Positions 6,821 to 14,404 of a stretch of DNA of 14,404 nucleotides are shown here, piece after piece (position 1 is the first letter of the stretch; each line of letters opens with the position of its first letter). The position numbers and the translations under genes were made by a program. The DNA is from Kiritimatiellia bacterium (GTDB taxonomy: Bacteria; Verrucomicrobiota; Kiritimatiellia; RFP12; UBA1067), in assembly GCA_016302985.1 (NCBI GenBank), contig JAEDMN010000062.1, positions 1 through 14,404 of the forward strand. Reading direction: 5' to 3'. The notes under the pieces are model-generated. The model searched no databases. It was not told the DNA's origin and was given only the letters and a program-made list of their open reading frames with translations.

Positions 6821-8101
6821 CTAGCCGCGCTTCACATAACCGTTGGTCTTGGCCACGATGTAGGTACAGACATTGTCGCCCGTCACGTTGCAGCAGGTCT
6901 CGAACATGTCCAGGATCGGGTTGATGCCCAGGCAGAGCGCCACGACCATCGCCACCTGGTCGGCCGGCAGGCCCATGTTCTCGAGCACCATGAACAGGAG
7001 GAAGACGCTTCCGCCCGGGATGCCGCCGGCCCCGACGGAGGCGAACATGATGGACAGGCAGAGCGTGCCGATCGCGAACGCCGAGAGCTGGTGGCCGAAC
7101 ATGTTCGCGGCGAGGATCACGAACACCGGCAGATGCACGCAGACGCCGTCCATGTTGATCGTGGCGCCCATGGGCAGGGAGAACGAGGAGATCGACCGGT
7201 CCACCCCCATCTCGTCCATCGCCTTGAAGGAGACGGGCAGCGTCGCCGCGGAGGAACGCGTGACGAACGCGGTCACGATGGGCTGGCGCAGGCGGAGGAG
7301 CACCGCATACGGGTTTTCACGGCAGAACAGCGCGAGCACGAGCGGATAGACGACGAGGATCATCGCCGCGACGCCGACCATCACGCAGACCGTGATGCGC
7401 AGGTAGGGACCGAAGAGCAGCGTGCCGTTCTCCGCGAAGTTCGTCACGGACAGCGCGAAGACGCCGATCGGGAAGTAGAGGATCACGCAGTCGATCAGCT
7501 TGAACGCGACCTTCTGCGCACCGTCGATGCACTCCAGCATCGTCCGCACGGCCTTCGCGGTCTTCGCGTCGGTGTCGGCCTTGTCGAGCAGGTAGCGGGC
7601 GGCGAGGCCGAAGGCGATCGAGAAGACGATGATCGGCAGGAACTGTCCGTTGGCCAGCGCCGCGAACGGATTCTGGAAGAGGCCGACGAGGAAGTCCGCG
7701 AGCGACCCCGAGGATCCGCCGCCGGCGATCTTCTGCGCCCCCTGCATGTAGGAGGACGCCACCTGGTCCGCCCCCTGCATGGACGGGTTCATCAGATAGG
7801 CCATCCCGACGCCGAAGACGGTCGCGAAGAGCGAAGTCGCCGTGTACCAGGCGATGACCGTGCCGCCCACGCGTCCGGAACTCCTCAGCGGCAGCGAAGC
7901 CGCGCCCGTGATGAGCGAGAAGAGGATGATCGGATACACGACGGTCTTGAGCATCGCGACGAGGACGTTGCCGAACGGCGCGACGAACGCGACGATCTTC
8001 TTGGACGTTTCAGGCGCACAGCACTCGGAGAGAACGAGGCCCAGCACCGTGCCCAGCACGAAACCGACGAGGATGCGGGCCACCAGGGGAAACTTCTTCA
8101 T
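6821..8101 (-). CDS. DAACS-family amino acid:cation symporter, Ser/Thr-like binding site
   Basis: A 426-residue inner-membrane transporter of the dicarboxylate/amino acid:cation symporter family (GltPh/SstT fold), with the usual eight transmembrane segments and two re-entrant hairpins. Hairpin 1 carries T281-R-S-S-A-A-T-L-P289. TM7 has G312-A-T-I-N-M-D-G319, the sodium-binding NMDG. Hairpin 2 has VGAGGIPGGS (356-365). TM8 reads NPILDMFETCCNVTGD (394-409). Aligned by eye to GltPh, D394, T398, N401 and D405 are conserved, but the arginine that binds acidic side chains (R397) is glutamate (E401) and D390 is N394. E. coli SstT also has DSCET at this place, so a neutral amino acid such as serine or threonine is a better guess than glutamate or aspartate. 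The start ATG has only a distant AAGGAAAG (spacing 14-17 nt); translation may depend on upstream small frames. Confidence 0.93.
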   Translation of the reverse strand: MKKFPLVARILVGFVLGTVLGLVLSECCAPETSKKIVAFVAPFGNVLVAMLKTVVYPIILFSLITGAASLPLRSSGRVGGTVIAWYTATSLFATVFGVGMAYLMNPSMQGADQVASSYMQGAQKIAGGGSSGSLADFLVGLFQNPFAALANGQFLPIIVFSIAFGLAARYLLDKADTDAKTAKAVRTMLECIDGAQKVAFKLIDCVILYFPIGVFALSVTNFAENGTLLFGPYLRITVCVMVGVAAMILVVYPLVLALFCRENPYAVLLRLRQPIVTAFVTRSSAATLPVSFKAMDEMGVDRSISSFSLPMGATINMDGVCVHLPVFVILAANMFGHQLSAFAIGTLCLSIMFASVGAGGIPGGSVFLLFMVLENMGLPADQVAMVVALCLGINPILDMFETCCNVTGDNVCTYIVAKTNGYVKRG

Positions 8102-8102
8102 T

Positions 8103-8141
8103 TTAAGATGGACTTCTTTCCTTACAATCGAGGTCGAACAT
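8103..8141 (-). CDS. Possible 12-codon upstream frame (MFDLDCKERSPS)
   Basis: This tiny frame begins with an ATG that overlaps the TAA stop of the preceding tiny frame (TAATG). It ends with TAA one base before the symporter ATG (TAAAATG). Its codons (TGT, AGA, AGT) are unlike the G/C-ending neighbours, so it may be a chance frame. If translated, it would hand ribosomes directly to the symporter start. Confidence 0.25.
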   Translation of the reverse strand: MFDLDCKERSPS

Positions 8142-8170
8142 TAGCGAAAGATGAAGAGCAGATTCTTCAT
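8141..8170 (-). CDS. Possible 9-codon leader frame (MKNLLFIFR) before symporter
   Basis: ATG at 8170 follows a perfect Shine-Dalgarno AAAGGAG (8184-8178) at 7-nt spacing. This is the best ribosome site in this gap and better than the symporter's own. The peptide is short, hydrophobic and basic at its ends. The layout copies the start of the CotH gene at 14341 (AAAGGAG, 7 nt, ATGAAGAA). It may be a leader peptide controlling the symporter, or the stub of a lost secreted-protein gene. Confidence 0.4.
   Translation of the reverse strand: MKNLLFIFR
8151..8170. repeat. 7-bp inverted repeat over the leader-frame start codon
   Basis: ATGAAGA (8151-8157) and TCTTCAT (8164-8170) are perfect complements around a 6-nt loop. 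In the minus-strand RNA the first arm contains the AUG of the 9-codon frame, so folding would hide that start codon. There is no T-run after it, so it is not a terminator. Confidence 0.5.
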
Positions 8171-8191
8171 GTATCGGCTCCTTTCAGGCGA

Positions 8192-11100
8192 TCACTCGAC
8201 GCGAAGCTGGAGGAAGCGGGACGGCCCAGCGGGAAGTTCGACCGCGCGCGGCGCGACGGGGAACGCCGTGCCGAGCTCGACCCTGTCCGACGCCGTCGGG
8301 AGCGCCTCGAGCGTCGCCGCATGGTAGAGGTACACCGTGCCGTTGACGTCGCGGGCGCTCTCCTCGCCATGGATCGTCAGCAGGCCGCCGATCCGGGCCG
8401 GTTCGCCGGGCGTGAGCGTGAAGGACGGGATGCGGACCTCGATTTCGGGATCGGTCTCCGGGTCGACTCCGAACACGTAGCAGGACCGCAGCGTCGCCGC
8501 GTCGCCCGCGAACGTGGTGATCGCGGACTTGTTCCGGAGGCCGTTCAACCACGTGCGGATCCGGTCGTCGGCCACGATCGCCTTCGCGATCTCGGCCTTG
8601 ACCGCCTCGTCCGCGGACGGCAGGAAGGACGGCGTCCACTGGGCGTCGGTCGTCACCGACGGGCCGAAGTCCGCCGCGATGAAGTGCGCGCCCGTGCCGT
8701 CACAGGCCTTGCTCCACCAGGATGCGTCGACGTAGAGCGTCTGGACCGTCTCGCCGGCAACATCCGTGACGACGATGTCGACCTTGCCGTTGGTGATCTT
8801 CGCGGCCGGCCAGTTGGCCGCCTTCGTCAGAATCAGCGAACCGCCGGCGGGGATCGTCCCTTCGTCGAGCGTCAGATCGAGGGACGGCGCCTTGCCGCCC
8901 GCCTTCGCGCAGGTGATGCGCAGGCCGGCGAGATCCGCGGCCACGGAGTCGGAGATGTTCGTCAGGACGATGAATTCCGAACCGTCGCCGCCGCCGTCCG
9001 CCGTCGAGCTCATCATCTCTGCGATGCGGATGATGGCCGGGAGCTGAGTGAACGTCGGGCGCCACTGCGCCCGCTCGGTGACGGTATCGCCGAATTCAAC
9101 CGCGCGGAACGCCGCGCCCGTGCCATCGCACGCGTCGCCCCACCAGGAGGCGTCGACGTGCAGGGTCTGGAAGACCGTGCCGGAGACGTCCATGAGCTTC
9201 ATGTCCACGGCGCCGTTCGTGATCTTCGCGTCCGGCCAGTACGTCGCCTTCTCGAACGTCATCGCGGTGCCCGGCTCGAGGACGAGTCCGTTGGGGAGGA
9301 CGAGCGTGAGGGACGGGGACTTGCCGGTCTTCGCGCAGGTGACCTTCACGCCGGAGAGGTCCGCCACGTTCTCGGTGACGTTCGTCAGGACGAGGTACTC
9401 GGAGCCGTCGCCCGAACCATCCGCCGTCGAGCTCATCACCTCCGCGACGCGCACCGCGTCGTTCGGCGGAACAACCACGCGCGGCGCCGTGCCGAGCAGG
9501 CGCACCTGGTCGAGGGCGCCCCACGTGCCGTCGGACGCGCGGACGCGCGTCGTCAGCGTCATGCCCTCCGGCGGGATGTCGAGGCCGCCCGTCGCGGAGC
9601 CGACGACCACGTACGACACGCCCATGTCCCAGGTCGCGTCCGAGCTGGTCGCGTTGCACTGGTGAAGCTCGGCGGCCAGCACGTTCTCGCCGGCCTTCAG
9701 GAGTCCGGACGGAATCGTCACCGTGCGGGTGACTTCGGCAGGATTGGCCGTCGCGGGCGTGAACGTGGCGTAGTCGACGGCGCCCGCGGGCATGTTGACG
9801 CGCGCGATCTCCGTGCCGTTCAGATAGAGGACGTAGCCGTCATCCACGTAGTCGGTGAGCACGAGCTTCATGCTGGCCTCCGCGGCCGCCGGCGCCGTGA
9901 ACGTCCTGCGGAAGTAGAACGTCGTCACCTGCGTGCCGCTCGACGCGTGGTTCTCGTAGCGGGAAAGCGCCGTCTGGATGCTCGCGTCGCCGGACTTGAA
10001 GCCCAGCACGCCCGCGCCCGACGCCCACGCGGAATCGGCATAGCCGGCATCCTTCCAGGACTTGCCGGCCGCATCGTTCGCCGGCTGGCTGCCGTCGTCG
10101 GAATACTTCCAGTTCGCGCCGCGCGCGAAGAGCGGGACGGCCTGCTCGACCGGCGCGGTGCCGGCGTAGGTCTGCGCCGCCGGGTTCACGGCGCCCCCCT
10201 CGAGGCGGGGATCCGAGCCGTCCAGCGTGTAGTAGACCGTGCCCTGCGCGCCGCCCGTGAGGTAGGCCTGTTCGCCGAGCGGGACGACGTCGTCGTCCTT
10301 CAGGAGGCGCCCGTTTCCGGCGACCGCCTGCGCGGCGTCGACGTTCGGATACCAGCCGTTCGCACGGTACTGGGCGAGCAGCACGGGCGTGCGGTTCGCG
10401 ATGAAGCCGAGGTTGTTGTTGCAGGCGGCGATCCAGTCGGCGTACGTGCGGCTGCCGCCGCCCCAGCGCGCGGCCTCGCAGTTCACGGCGAGGTCGAGCT
10501 CGGCCATGCGGTCCCTCCAGCGCTGCGAGGCGACCGGTGCGGTCATCGCGCCGCCCTCCTTGAGGCAGTGCCGGTAGAAGAGGTCCATGAAGAGGACCTT
10601 GTATTCCGGGTTGTCGAGCAGGCGGTAGTTCAGCTCGGCGGGGTTGAAGTTCGCCTGGCTGCGGAAGTTCGAGCCGTTCGGCCCCGCCTCGGTGCCGTAG
10701 AGCGTCGTGTTCTGTTCGCCCTGGCAGAGGGAGTGCTCGGCGTCGTGGCGGTTGAAGACGAAGCCGTCGATCGTGCCCGAGCCGTCCACGCGGTTGCGGA
10801 ACGCGGCGATGTTGTTCGCGCGGGAACTGGACGCCGGCGAGTCGCGGTCGCCCGCGAAGTGCGCCGTCAGCATGTAGCAGATCACGTTCGTCGGGTTGAG
10901 GAGGATCGGGTAGTCCAGATTGCGCGTGCCGTCCGGGTTGAGGCCCATCGCCTTCTTGTAGTTGTCCGGGTAGGCGGAGCCGTAGCCCTGGTTGACGGAC
11001 ATGTTCCAGAGCGTCTCCCACGCTTCGACCGTGCCCTCCACGACGTCCGTCGTGTAGCCGGGCTGCGAGGTGCGCACGACGTCGTAGTCGAGCTCGGAGC

Positions 11101-14100
11101 CGCCGTAGTAGATCGACGCGTAGTCGCTCGCGACACGCTCCTCGGTCTGGTAGACGCCCCAGTACGTGCCGTTGATGAACAGGTTGTAGTAGCGGCTGCG
11201 GTTGTAGGGCTGGCCGAGCGCGCGCTGCGAATCACGCGCGAAGACGTCCTCGATGAGCGTGAACTTCGAGCTCTTGTCGTTCGCCCAGGAGTAGTTCTGG
11301 GACGTGCGGAAGTCGATCTTCTGGAATTCGTCCGCGCCCTCGTCGCCGAACAGCGGGTGGGTGAGCTTGCTCGCGCCGTAGACGCTGCGGAAGAACAGGC
11401 GGAAGGAGTGCTTCGGGTACTGCGCGCCGCGGCTGTAGCCGCCGCGGATGCGGAGGCCGGCCGGGATCGAGAATTCGTTCGCCCTGTTCGTCGGGGAGAT
11501 CTGCTCGACCATCGTCGCGCGCTCCCAGGCGCGGCCGTTGCCGGTCGCGTTCACGTAGATGCCCGAGGACGGGTCGAAGAGGTGCTTCGGGTCGACCACG
11601 ATGGAGACCGTCGAGATCGAGTTGGTGAAGCCCGAGAGGATCTGCTCGCGGAAGTTCGCGACCGTCGTCGGGTTCATTCCGTACACCATCTTCTGGCCGT
11701 TCACGCTGCCGTCCAGCGGAAAGCCGGCGGGCGGATTCGCGTTCTGGGTCAGGATGTCCTCGACGAAGAGGTACGTCGCGGACGTGTCGCACTGCAGGAT
11801 GCTGTCCGCGTCCGGCACCGCGGCGCGGACCACGGTCGTGCCGGAGACATGGATCGGGCCCGTGTAGCGGAGGGAGTCGACCGTGGGCGACGTGCCGTCC
11901 AGCGTGTAGTAGATCGCACCGTCGGGCTGCTCCAGGCAGGAGAGCGCGAGGTCGAACGCCTCGGTCTTGTAGCCGTGCGGAACGGAGAACTGGACTTCGG
12001 GCGTCGGGTCGGCTCGGCCGTAGACGTCGTTCGCGGCGCCGGGCGTCGGGTTCTCGAAGTAGACGAAGTCGCCGCGGTGCTGCTGCTGCACGACCTCGGG
12101 CGCGAGCAGGAAGTCGCCGTCGTTCACGGCGTTGTTGACGCCCGCGACCTCGAGCACGTTCGCGCCGGTGCGGGCGAGGGACGCGGGAATCTCGAATGTG
12201 GCGTACGTGAGGGCGTCGACGAGCGAACGGCCGCCGGCCGGCGCGACGGCGGTCGCGAAGACCGTGCCGTTCAGCTTCGCGGTGAAGCCGTCCGCATAGC
12301 GGATGCGCAGCAGGAGCGCGTCCGTCTCCGGCAGGGCCTCCGCGAGGTTGAAGGAGGCGCGCCAGTCGCAGGATGCCGTCTTCCCCTTCATCGCGGATTC
12401 GACGTCGGCGGCGATCACGTTGCCGAACGCGCCGGCATGGACGACGCCGCTCTCGACGCTGCCGAGCAGCTTGAACGTCTCCTTGCTGAATTCGACGTCC
12501 CCTTCGCAGACGCTCACGTCGAGCGAGGCGCCGCCGGACTTCTCGAAGTAGACGAGGTTGAGCGCGTAGACGCCGGCCTCGGGCAGGCTGAACGTGCTGT
12601 ACGTCTGCGCGTGGCCGCGGGCGGAGCGGTTCTCCCACGTCCAGGAAAGGCCGCGGCGCGAAAGCGTGCCGGCGAAGCCGTCGTCCGAGCCGCAGGAGAA
12701 CGTCCAGAGCCCCGCGCGGGGAATGTTGACCGATCCGGTCACGACGAGGATGAAGTTGTCGCCGTTGACGCCCGGGAACGCGCGCATGTCGAAGTCCGTC
12801 GCGTTGGCGTCGTTGTCCGCGAAGTTGAGCGTCTGGACGACGTTCGTCACGGGCGCCGCGCTCCAGGAGGACGGATTCTTCAGGAAGGCCTCGGCCTCGT
12901 CCATGTTGTTGATCGTGCCGTCGATGCGGTAGGCGACCACCTGGAAGCCGGACTCGACCGCGCTCATGCCGACGGGGCCGCGCACGGGCGTCCAGCTGTC
13001 GGCGCCGCCCACGCGGTACTCGGCCTCGGCGTTCTCGCCCACGAGCGTCTTGACGAGCGAGCCTCGGCCGTAGGAAATGTTCTTGATCTGCTTGCCGAAG
13101 TCGACGCGATGGACGATCTCGCCGCCCGGCGCCGCGAGGAAGACGGGCTCGCCGGAGGACGAGAGGCCGATGCGCGTGAACGCCTCGTCGTCTGCGAAGC
13201 CGAGGTAGTCCTTGTCCGCCCAGACGACCTTGAAGCCGTGCGCCGGCACGACGCAGGGGCCCTGGATGGTCGTCCACTTCGCCTGGCTCTTCGACGGGTC
13301 ATCGTAGAGGTACCAGCCGGAGATGTCGACGTCGAAGTCCGCGTCGTTGCGGATCTCGATCCAGTCGAGCTCCTGCCCGCCGTTCTTCGTCACGAACTGG
13401 CCGTTCGACGCGCCGATTTCGTTGATGGAGAGGATCTCGCGCGCGGCGACGACCTCGGGACGCCCTTCCGCGGGCAGCGTGAAGTCCGCCGCGGCCGCGC
13501 TGAACACCATGTCGGGGTTGCGGACGAAGCTGCCGGCCTCGGTCGTGAACGTGACCTTGACCGTCGCGCCGGCCGGAACGGGATAGGTCCCGTCCACGCC
13601 CGCCTCGACGGACACGCCGTTGACGAAGACGCCGACGAGGGTCAGGCCCTCGAGCGCCGGCACGGTCAGCGCGACCTTCGGGACCGGCACCGGGGTCTCG
13701 CCCGCGAGGGAGGAGACAACCATGGTCCCGCGGTAGCCCGTCGTGGAGATCTCGCTCGAGCCGGGCAGGACGATCTCCAGATCGGAGGCGCCGGACATGT
13801 TCGTCAAAGCCGTGCCGTCGACGCGGTAGCAGATCAGGTTCCTGTCGGCGTCCTTGCGCACGGCGATCTCGAGCTCGACCTCCTGGGTCTCGGCGATCGC
13901 CGGACCGACCAGCCGCACCCAGACGTTGGAGCTGCCGACGGCATCCCGGGCAAGGCCGTAGAACGCCGGTGCGCCGCCGTCCTGCTCGACCAGCGTCAGC
14001 GCGCCCTTGTCAAGCGGATCCACGGCGGGAAGCACGGGGCTCGGCGTGATGGTCACGCGCGTCCTCACGACGACTTCCCCGACCGTCGCGACGTCCTGCT

Positions 14101-14341
14101 TCGCCGCGAGGGTGAACGCAAGCGGGCTGTCCTGCGTCGTGTGCACGTCGAGGACGCGCGCCCCCGCGGTTCCCGCGATGTCGGCGCCGTCGGTGCCCGT
14201 CCAGGTGCCCACACCCGCGACTTCGAGGGCGGACCCGTCGGTCGGCCAGGCCGGGTAGTTGGCGATGCCCGCGTCAAACCAGGGTTCGGCACAGGCGCAG
14301 AACACGGCCAGACAGGCGGCGGAGAGGAGGTTCTTCTTCAT
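8192..14341 (-). CDS. Giant secreted CotH-kinase protein with lamin-tail and PA14-like domains
   Basis: A 2049-residue exported protein. Residues 1-18 are a Sec signal (MKKNLLSAACLAVFCACA). Domains in order, by eye: beta-rich unassigned region (20-295); lamin-tail-like domain (about 302-425; INEIGASNGQF, ELDWIEIRND, ISGWYLYDD); PA14-like (about 460-628; SCGSDDGFAGTL); a galactose-binding-like stretch; chitobiase/hexosaminidase C-terminal-like repeat (about 777-854; AIYYTLDGTSP); CotH kinase domain (about 890-1340; LRIRGGYSRGAQYPKHSFRL, FINGTYWGVYQTEE, FNRHDAEHSL near 1199); second YYTLDGSDP repeat (near 1368); galactose-binding-like region (1407-1580); two tandem lamin-tail domains (from 1630 and 1771); and a C-terminal module. 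Bacillus CotH phosphorylates spore-coat proteins, but the substrate of such large secreted forms is unknown. AAAGGAG 7 nt before ATG fixes the start. It is probably co-transcribed with the symporter. Confidence 0.88.
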   Translation of the reverse strand: MKKNLLSAACLAVFCACAEPWFDAGIANYPAWPTDGSALEVAGVGTWTGTDGADIAGTAGARVLDVHTTQDSPLAFTLAAKQDVATVGEVVVRTRVTITPSPVLPAVDPLDKGALTLVEQDGGAPAFYGLARDAVGSSNVWVRLVGPAIAETQEVELEIAVRKDADRNLICYRVDGTALTNMSGASDLEIVLPGSSEISTTGYRGTMVVSSLAGETPVPVPKVALTVPALEGLTLVGVFVNGVSVEAGVDGTYPVPAGATVKVTFTTEAGSFVRNPDMVFSAAAADFTLPAEGRPEVVAAREILSINEIGASNGQFVTKNGGQELDWIEIRNDADFDVDISGWYLYDDPSKSQAKWTTIQGPCVVPAHGFKVVWADKDYLGFADDEAFTRIGLSSSGEPVFLAAPGGEIVHRVDFGKQIKNISYGRGSLVKTLVGENAEAEYRVGGADSWTPVRGPVGMSAVESGFQVVAYRIDGTINNMDEAEAFLKNPSSWSAAPVTNVVQTLNFADNDANATDFDMRAFPGVNGDNFILVVTGSVNIPRAGLWTFSCGSDDGFAGTLSRRGLSWTWENRSARGHAQTYSTFSLPEAGVYALNLVYFEKSGGASLDVSVCEGDVEFSKETFKLLGSVESGVVHAGAFGNVIAADVESAMKGKTASCDWRASFNLAEALPETDALLLRIRYADGFTAKLNGTVFATAVAPAGGRSLVDALTYATFEIPASLARTGANVLEVAGVNNAVNDGDFLLAPEVVQQQHRGDFVYFENPTPGAANDVYGRADPTPEVQFSVPHGYKTEAFDLALSCLEQPDGAIYYTLDGTSPTVDSLRYTGPIHVSGTTVVRAAVPDADSILQCDTSATYLFVEDILTQNANPPAGFPLDGSVNGQKMVYGMNPTTVANFREQILSGFTNSISTVSIVVDPKHLFDPSSGIYVNATGNGRAWERATMVEQISPTNRANEFSIPAGLRIRGGYSRGAQYPKHSFRLFFRSVYGASKLTHPLFGDEGADEFQKIDFRTSQNYSWANDKSSKFTLIEDVFARDSQRALGQPYNRSRYYNLFINGTYWGVYQTEERVASDYASIYYGGSELDYDVVRTSQPGYTTDVVEGTVEAWETLWNMSVNQGYGSAYPDNYKKAMGLNPDGTRNLDYPILLNPTNVICYMLTAHFAGDRDSPASSSRANNIAAFRNRVDGSGTIDGFVFNRHDAEHSLCQGEQNTTLYGTEAGPNGSNFRSQANFNPAELNYRLLDNPEYKVLFMDLFYRHCLKEGGAMTAPVASQRWRDRMAELDLAVNCEAARWGGGSRTYADWIAACNNNLGFIANRTPVLLAQYRANGWYPNVDAAQAVAGNGRLLKDDDVVPLGEQAYLTGGAQGTVYYTLDGSDPRLEGGAVNPAAQTYAGTAPVEQAVPLFARGANWKYSDDGSQPANDAAGKSWKDAGYADSAWASGAGVLGFKSGDASIQTALSRYENHASSGTQVTTFYFRRTFTAPAAAEASMKLVLTDYVDDGYVLYLNGTEIARVNMPAGAVDYATFTPATANPAEVTRTVTIPSGLLKAGENVLAAELHQCNATSSDATWDMGVSYVVVGSATGGLDIPPEGMTLTTRVRASDGTWGALDQVRLLGTAPRVVVPPNDAVRVAEVMSSTADGSGDGSEYLVLTNVTENVADLSGVKVTCAKTGKSPSLTLVLPNGLVLEPGTAMTFEKATYWPDAKITNGAVDMKLMDVSGTVFQTLHVDASWWGDACDGTGAAFRAVEFGDTVTERAQWRPTFTQLPAIIRIAEMMSSTADGGGDGSEFIVLTNISDSVAADLAGLRITCAKAGGKAPSLDLTLDEGTIPAGGSLILTKAANWPAAKITNGKVDIVVTDVAGETVQTLYVDASWWSKACDGTGAHFIAADFGPSVTTDAQWTPSFLPSADEAVKAEIAKAIVADDRIRTWLNGLRNKSAITTFAGDAATLRSCYVFGVDPETDPEIEVRIPSFTLTPGEPARIGGLLTIHGEESARDVNGTVYLYHAATLEALPTASDRVELGTAFPVAPRAVELPAGPSRFLQLRVE
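8625..9454 (-). repeat. Tandem duplication of a lamin-tail domain
   Basis: Two copies of about 407 nt (9454-9048 and 9031-8625, offset exactly 423 nt = 141 codons) encode near-parallel lamin-tail domains. Shared marks include the AE(V/M)MSSTADG start, GDGSE(Y/F)(L/I)VLTN, CAK(T/A)G, W(P)xAKITNG, TL(H/Y)VDASWW, ACDGTGA and AQW at the end. DNA similarity is plainly visible, for example CCGTCGAGCTCATCA in both, which suggests a fairly recent or homogenised internal duplication. Confidence 0.85.
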
Positions 14342-14404
14342 TTGCGGTCTCCTTTGGAAATCTGCGGGGGCATGGCCGGGACCTTCAGGCCCACGGCTTC
14401 GAGA
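14338..14404 (-). CDS. Possible 3' end of an upstream gene (partial)
   Basis: One frame on the minus strand is open from the window edge and reads LEAVGLKVPAMPPQISKGDR, then K and TGA. Its stop overlaps the CotH start as ATGA, the usual translational-coupling arrangement, and most of its third positions are G or C. A second frame is also open, so this is tentative. No family can be recognised from 21 residues. Confidence 0.35.
   Translation of the reverse strand, partial: LEAVGLKVPAMPPQISKGDRK
14349..14355 (-). promoter_or_regulatory. Strong ribosome binding site of the CotH gene
   Basis: AAAGGAG lies 7 nt before the ATG at 14341. This is the strongest Shine-Dalgarno in the window together with the one at 8184-8178. 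It confirms the start of the signal peptide. Confidence 0.8.

Noticed and set aside
8151..8170. Intrinsic terminator between CotH and the symporter
   Set aside because: The stem is A/T-rich with only 7 bp and no T-run follows; it instead covers a start codon.
9840..13277. Long minus-strand frames offset from the CotH gene (9840-11021 and 11232-13277)
   Set aside because: They are out-of-frame readings of the same strand with Arg/Pro/Gly-rich, domain-free products; the CotH frame is intact and matches known domains throughout.
1..14404. CRISPR arrays, tRNA/rRNA genes, insertion sequences, phage genes
   Set aside because: No regularly spaced short repeats, cloverleaf sequences, transposase or integrase motifs were seen; the window is almost fully covered by ordinary protein genes.

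Overview
The window is a high-G+C bacterial segment with a strong preference for G or C at third codon positions. Every gene is on the minus strand except one. The protein set points to the PVC superphylum, most likely a Kiritimatiellota bacterium or a close relative from a gut or other anaerobic, polysaccharide-rich habitat. It includes Tat-exported Gfo/Idh oxidoreductases, a secreted FAD oxidoreductase with an N-terminal beta domain, a giant CotH-kinase/lamin-tail/PA14 surface protein and an AAA/DUF4143 ATPase. The taxonomic call is inference from family content, because there is no rRNA or other marker gene here.

Layout, left to right. (1) Positions 14-4313 hold a tight minus-strand operon read right to left: exported FAD-dependent oxidoreductase, cytoplasmic aldo/keto reductase, exported calcineurin-like metallophosphoesterase. 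Gaps are 12 and 25 nt. (2) Positions 4314-4434 are a 121-bp divergent promoter region. It has an extended -10 box for each direction, both very close to the start codon, and two abutting 18-bp inverted repeats. (3) Positions 4435-5403 hold the only plus-strand gene, a shortened and divergent AAA/DUF4143-type ATPase. It ends 8 nt from the convergent Gfo/Idh stop codon. (4) Positions 5412-14341 are a second minus-strand block read right to left: the 2049-residue CotH/lamin-tail protein, a 90-nt gap with two tiny open frames, a DAACS-type amino-acid symporter, and a Tat-lipoprotein Gfo/Idh oxidoreductase. The last codons of another minus-strand gene probably enter at the right edge.

How the genes may work together: the FAD, aldo/keto and Gfo/Idh enzymes are redox families often found in sugar catabolism. 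Two of them carry export signals, so sugar or glycan oxidation/epimerisation at or outside the inner membrane is plausible. The CotH protein is probably an extracellular or surface protein. The symporter resembles Ser/Thr carriers in its substrate-site signature. No single pathway can be proved from the window.

No rRNA, tRNA, CRISPR array, insertion sequence, transposase or convincing rho-independent terminator was seen. No gene-free stretch exceeds 300 bases; the longest is the 121-bp divergent promoter region.
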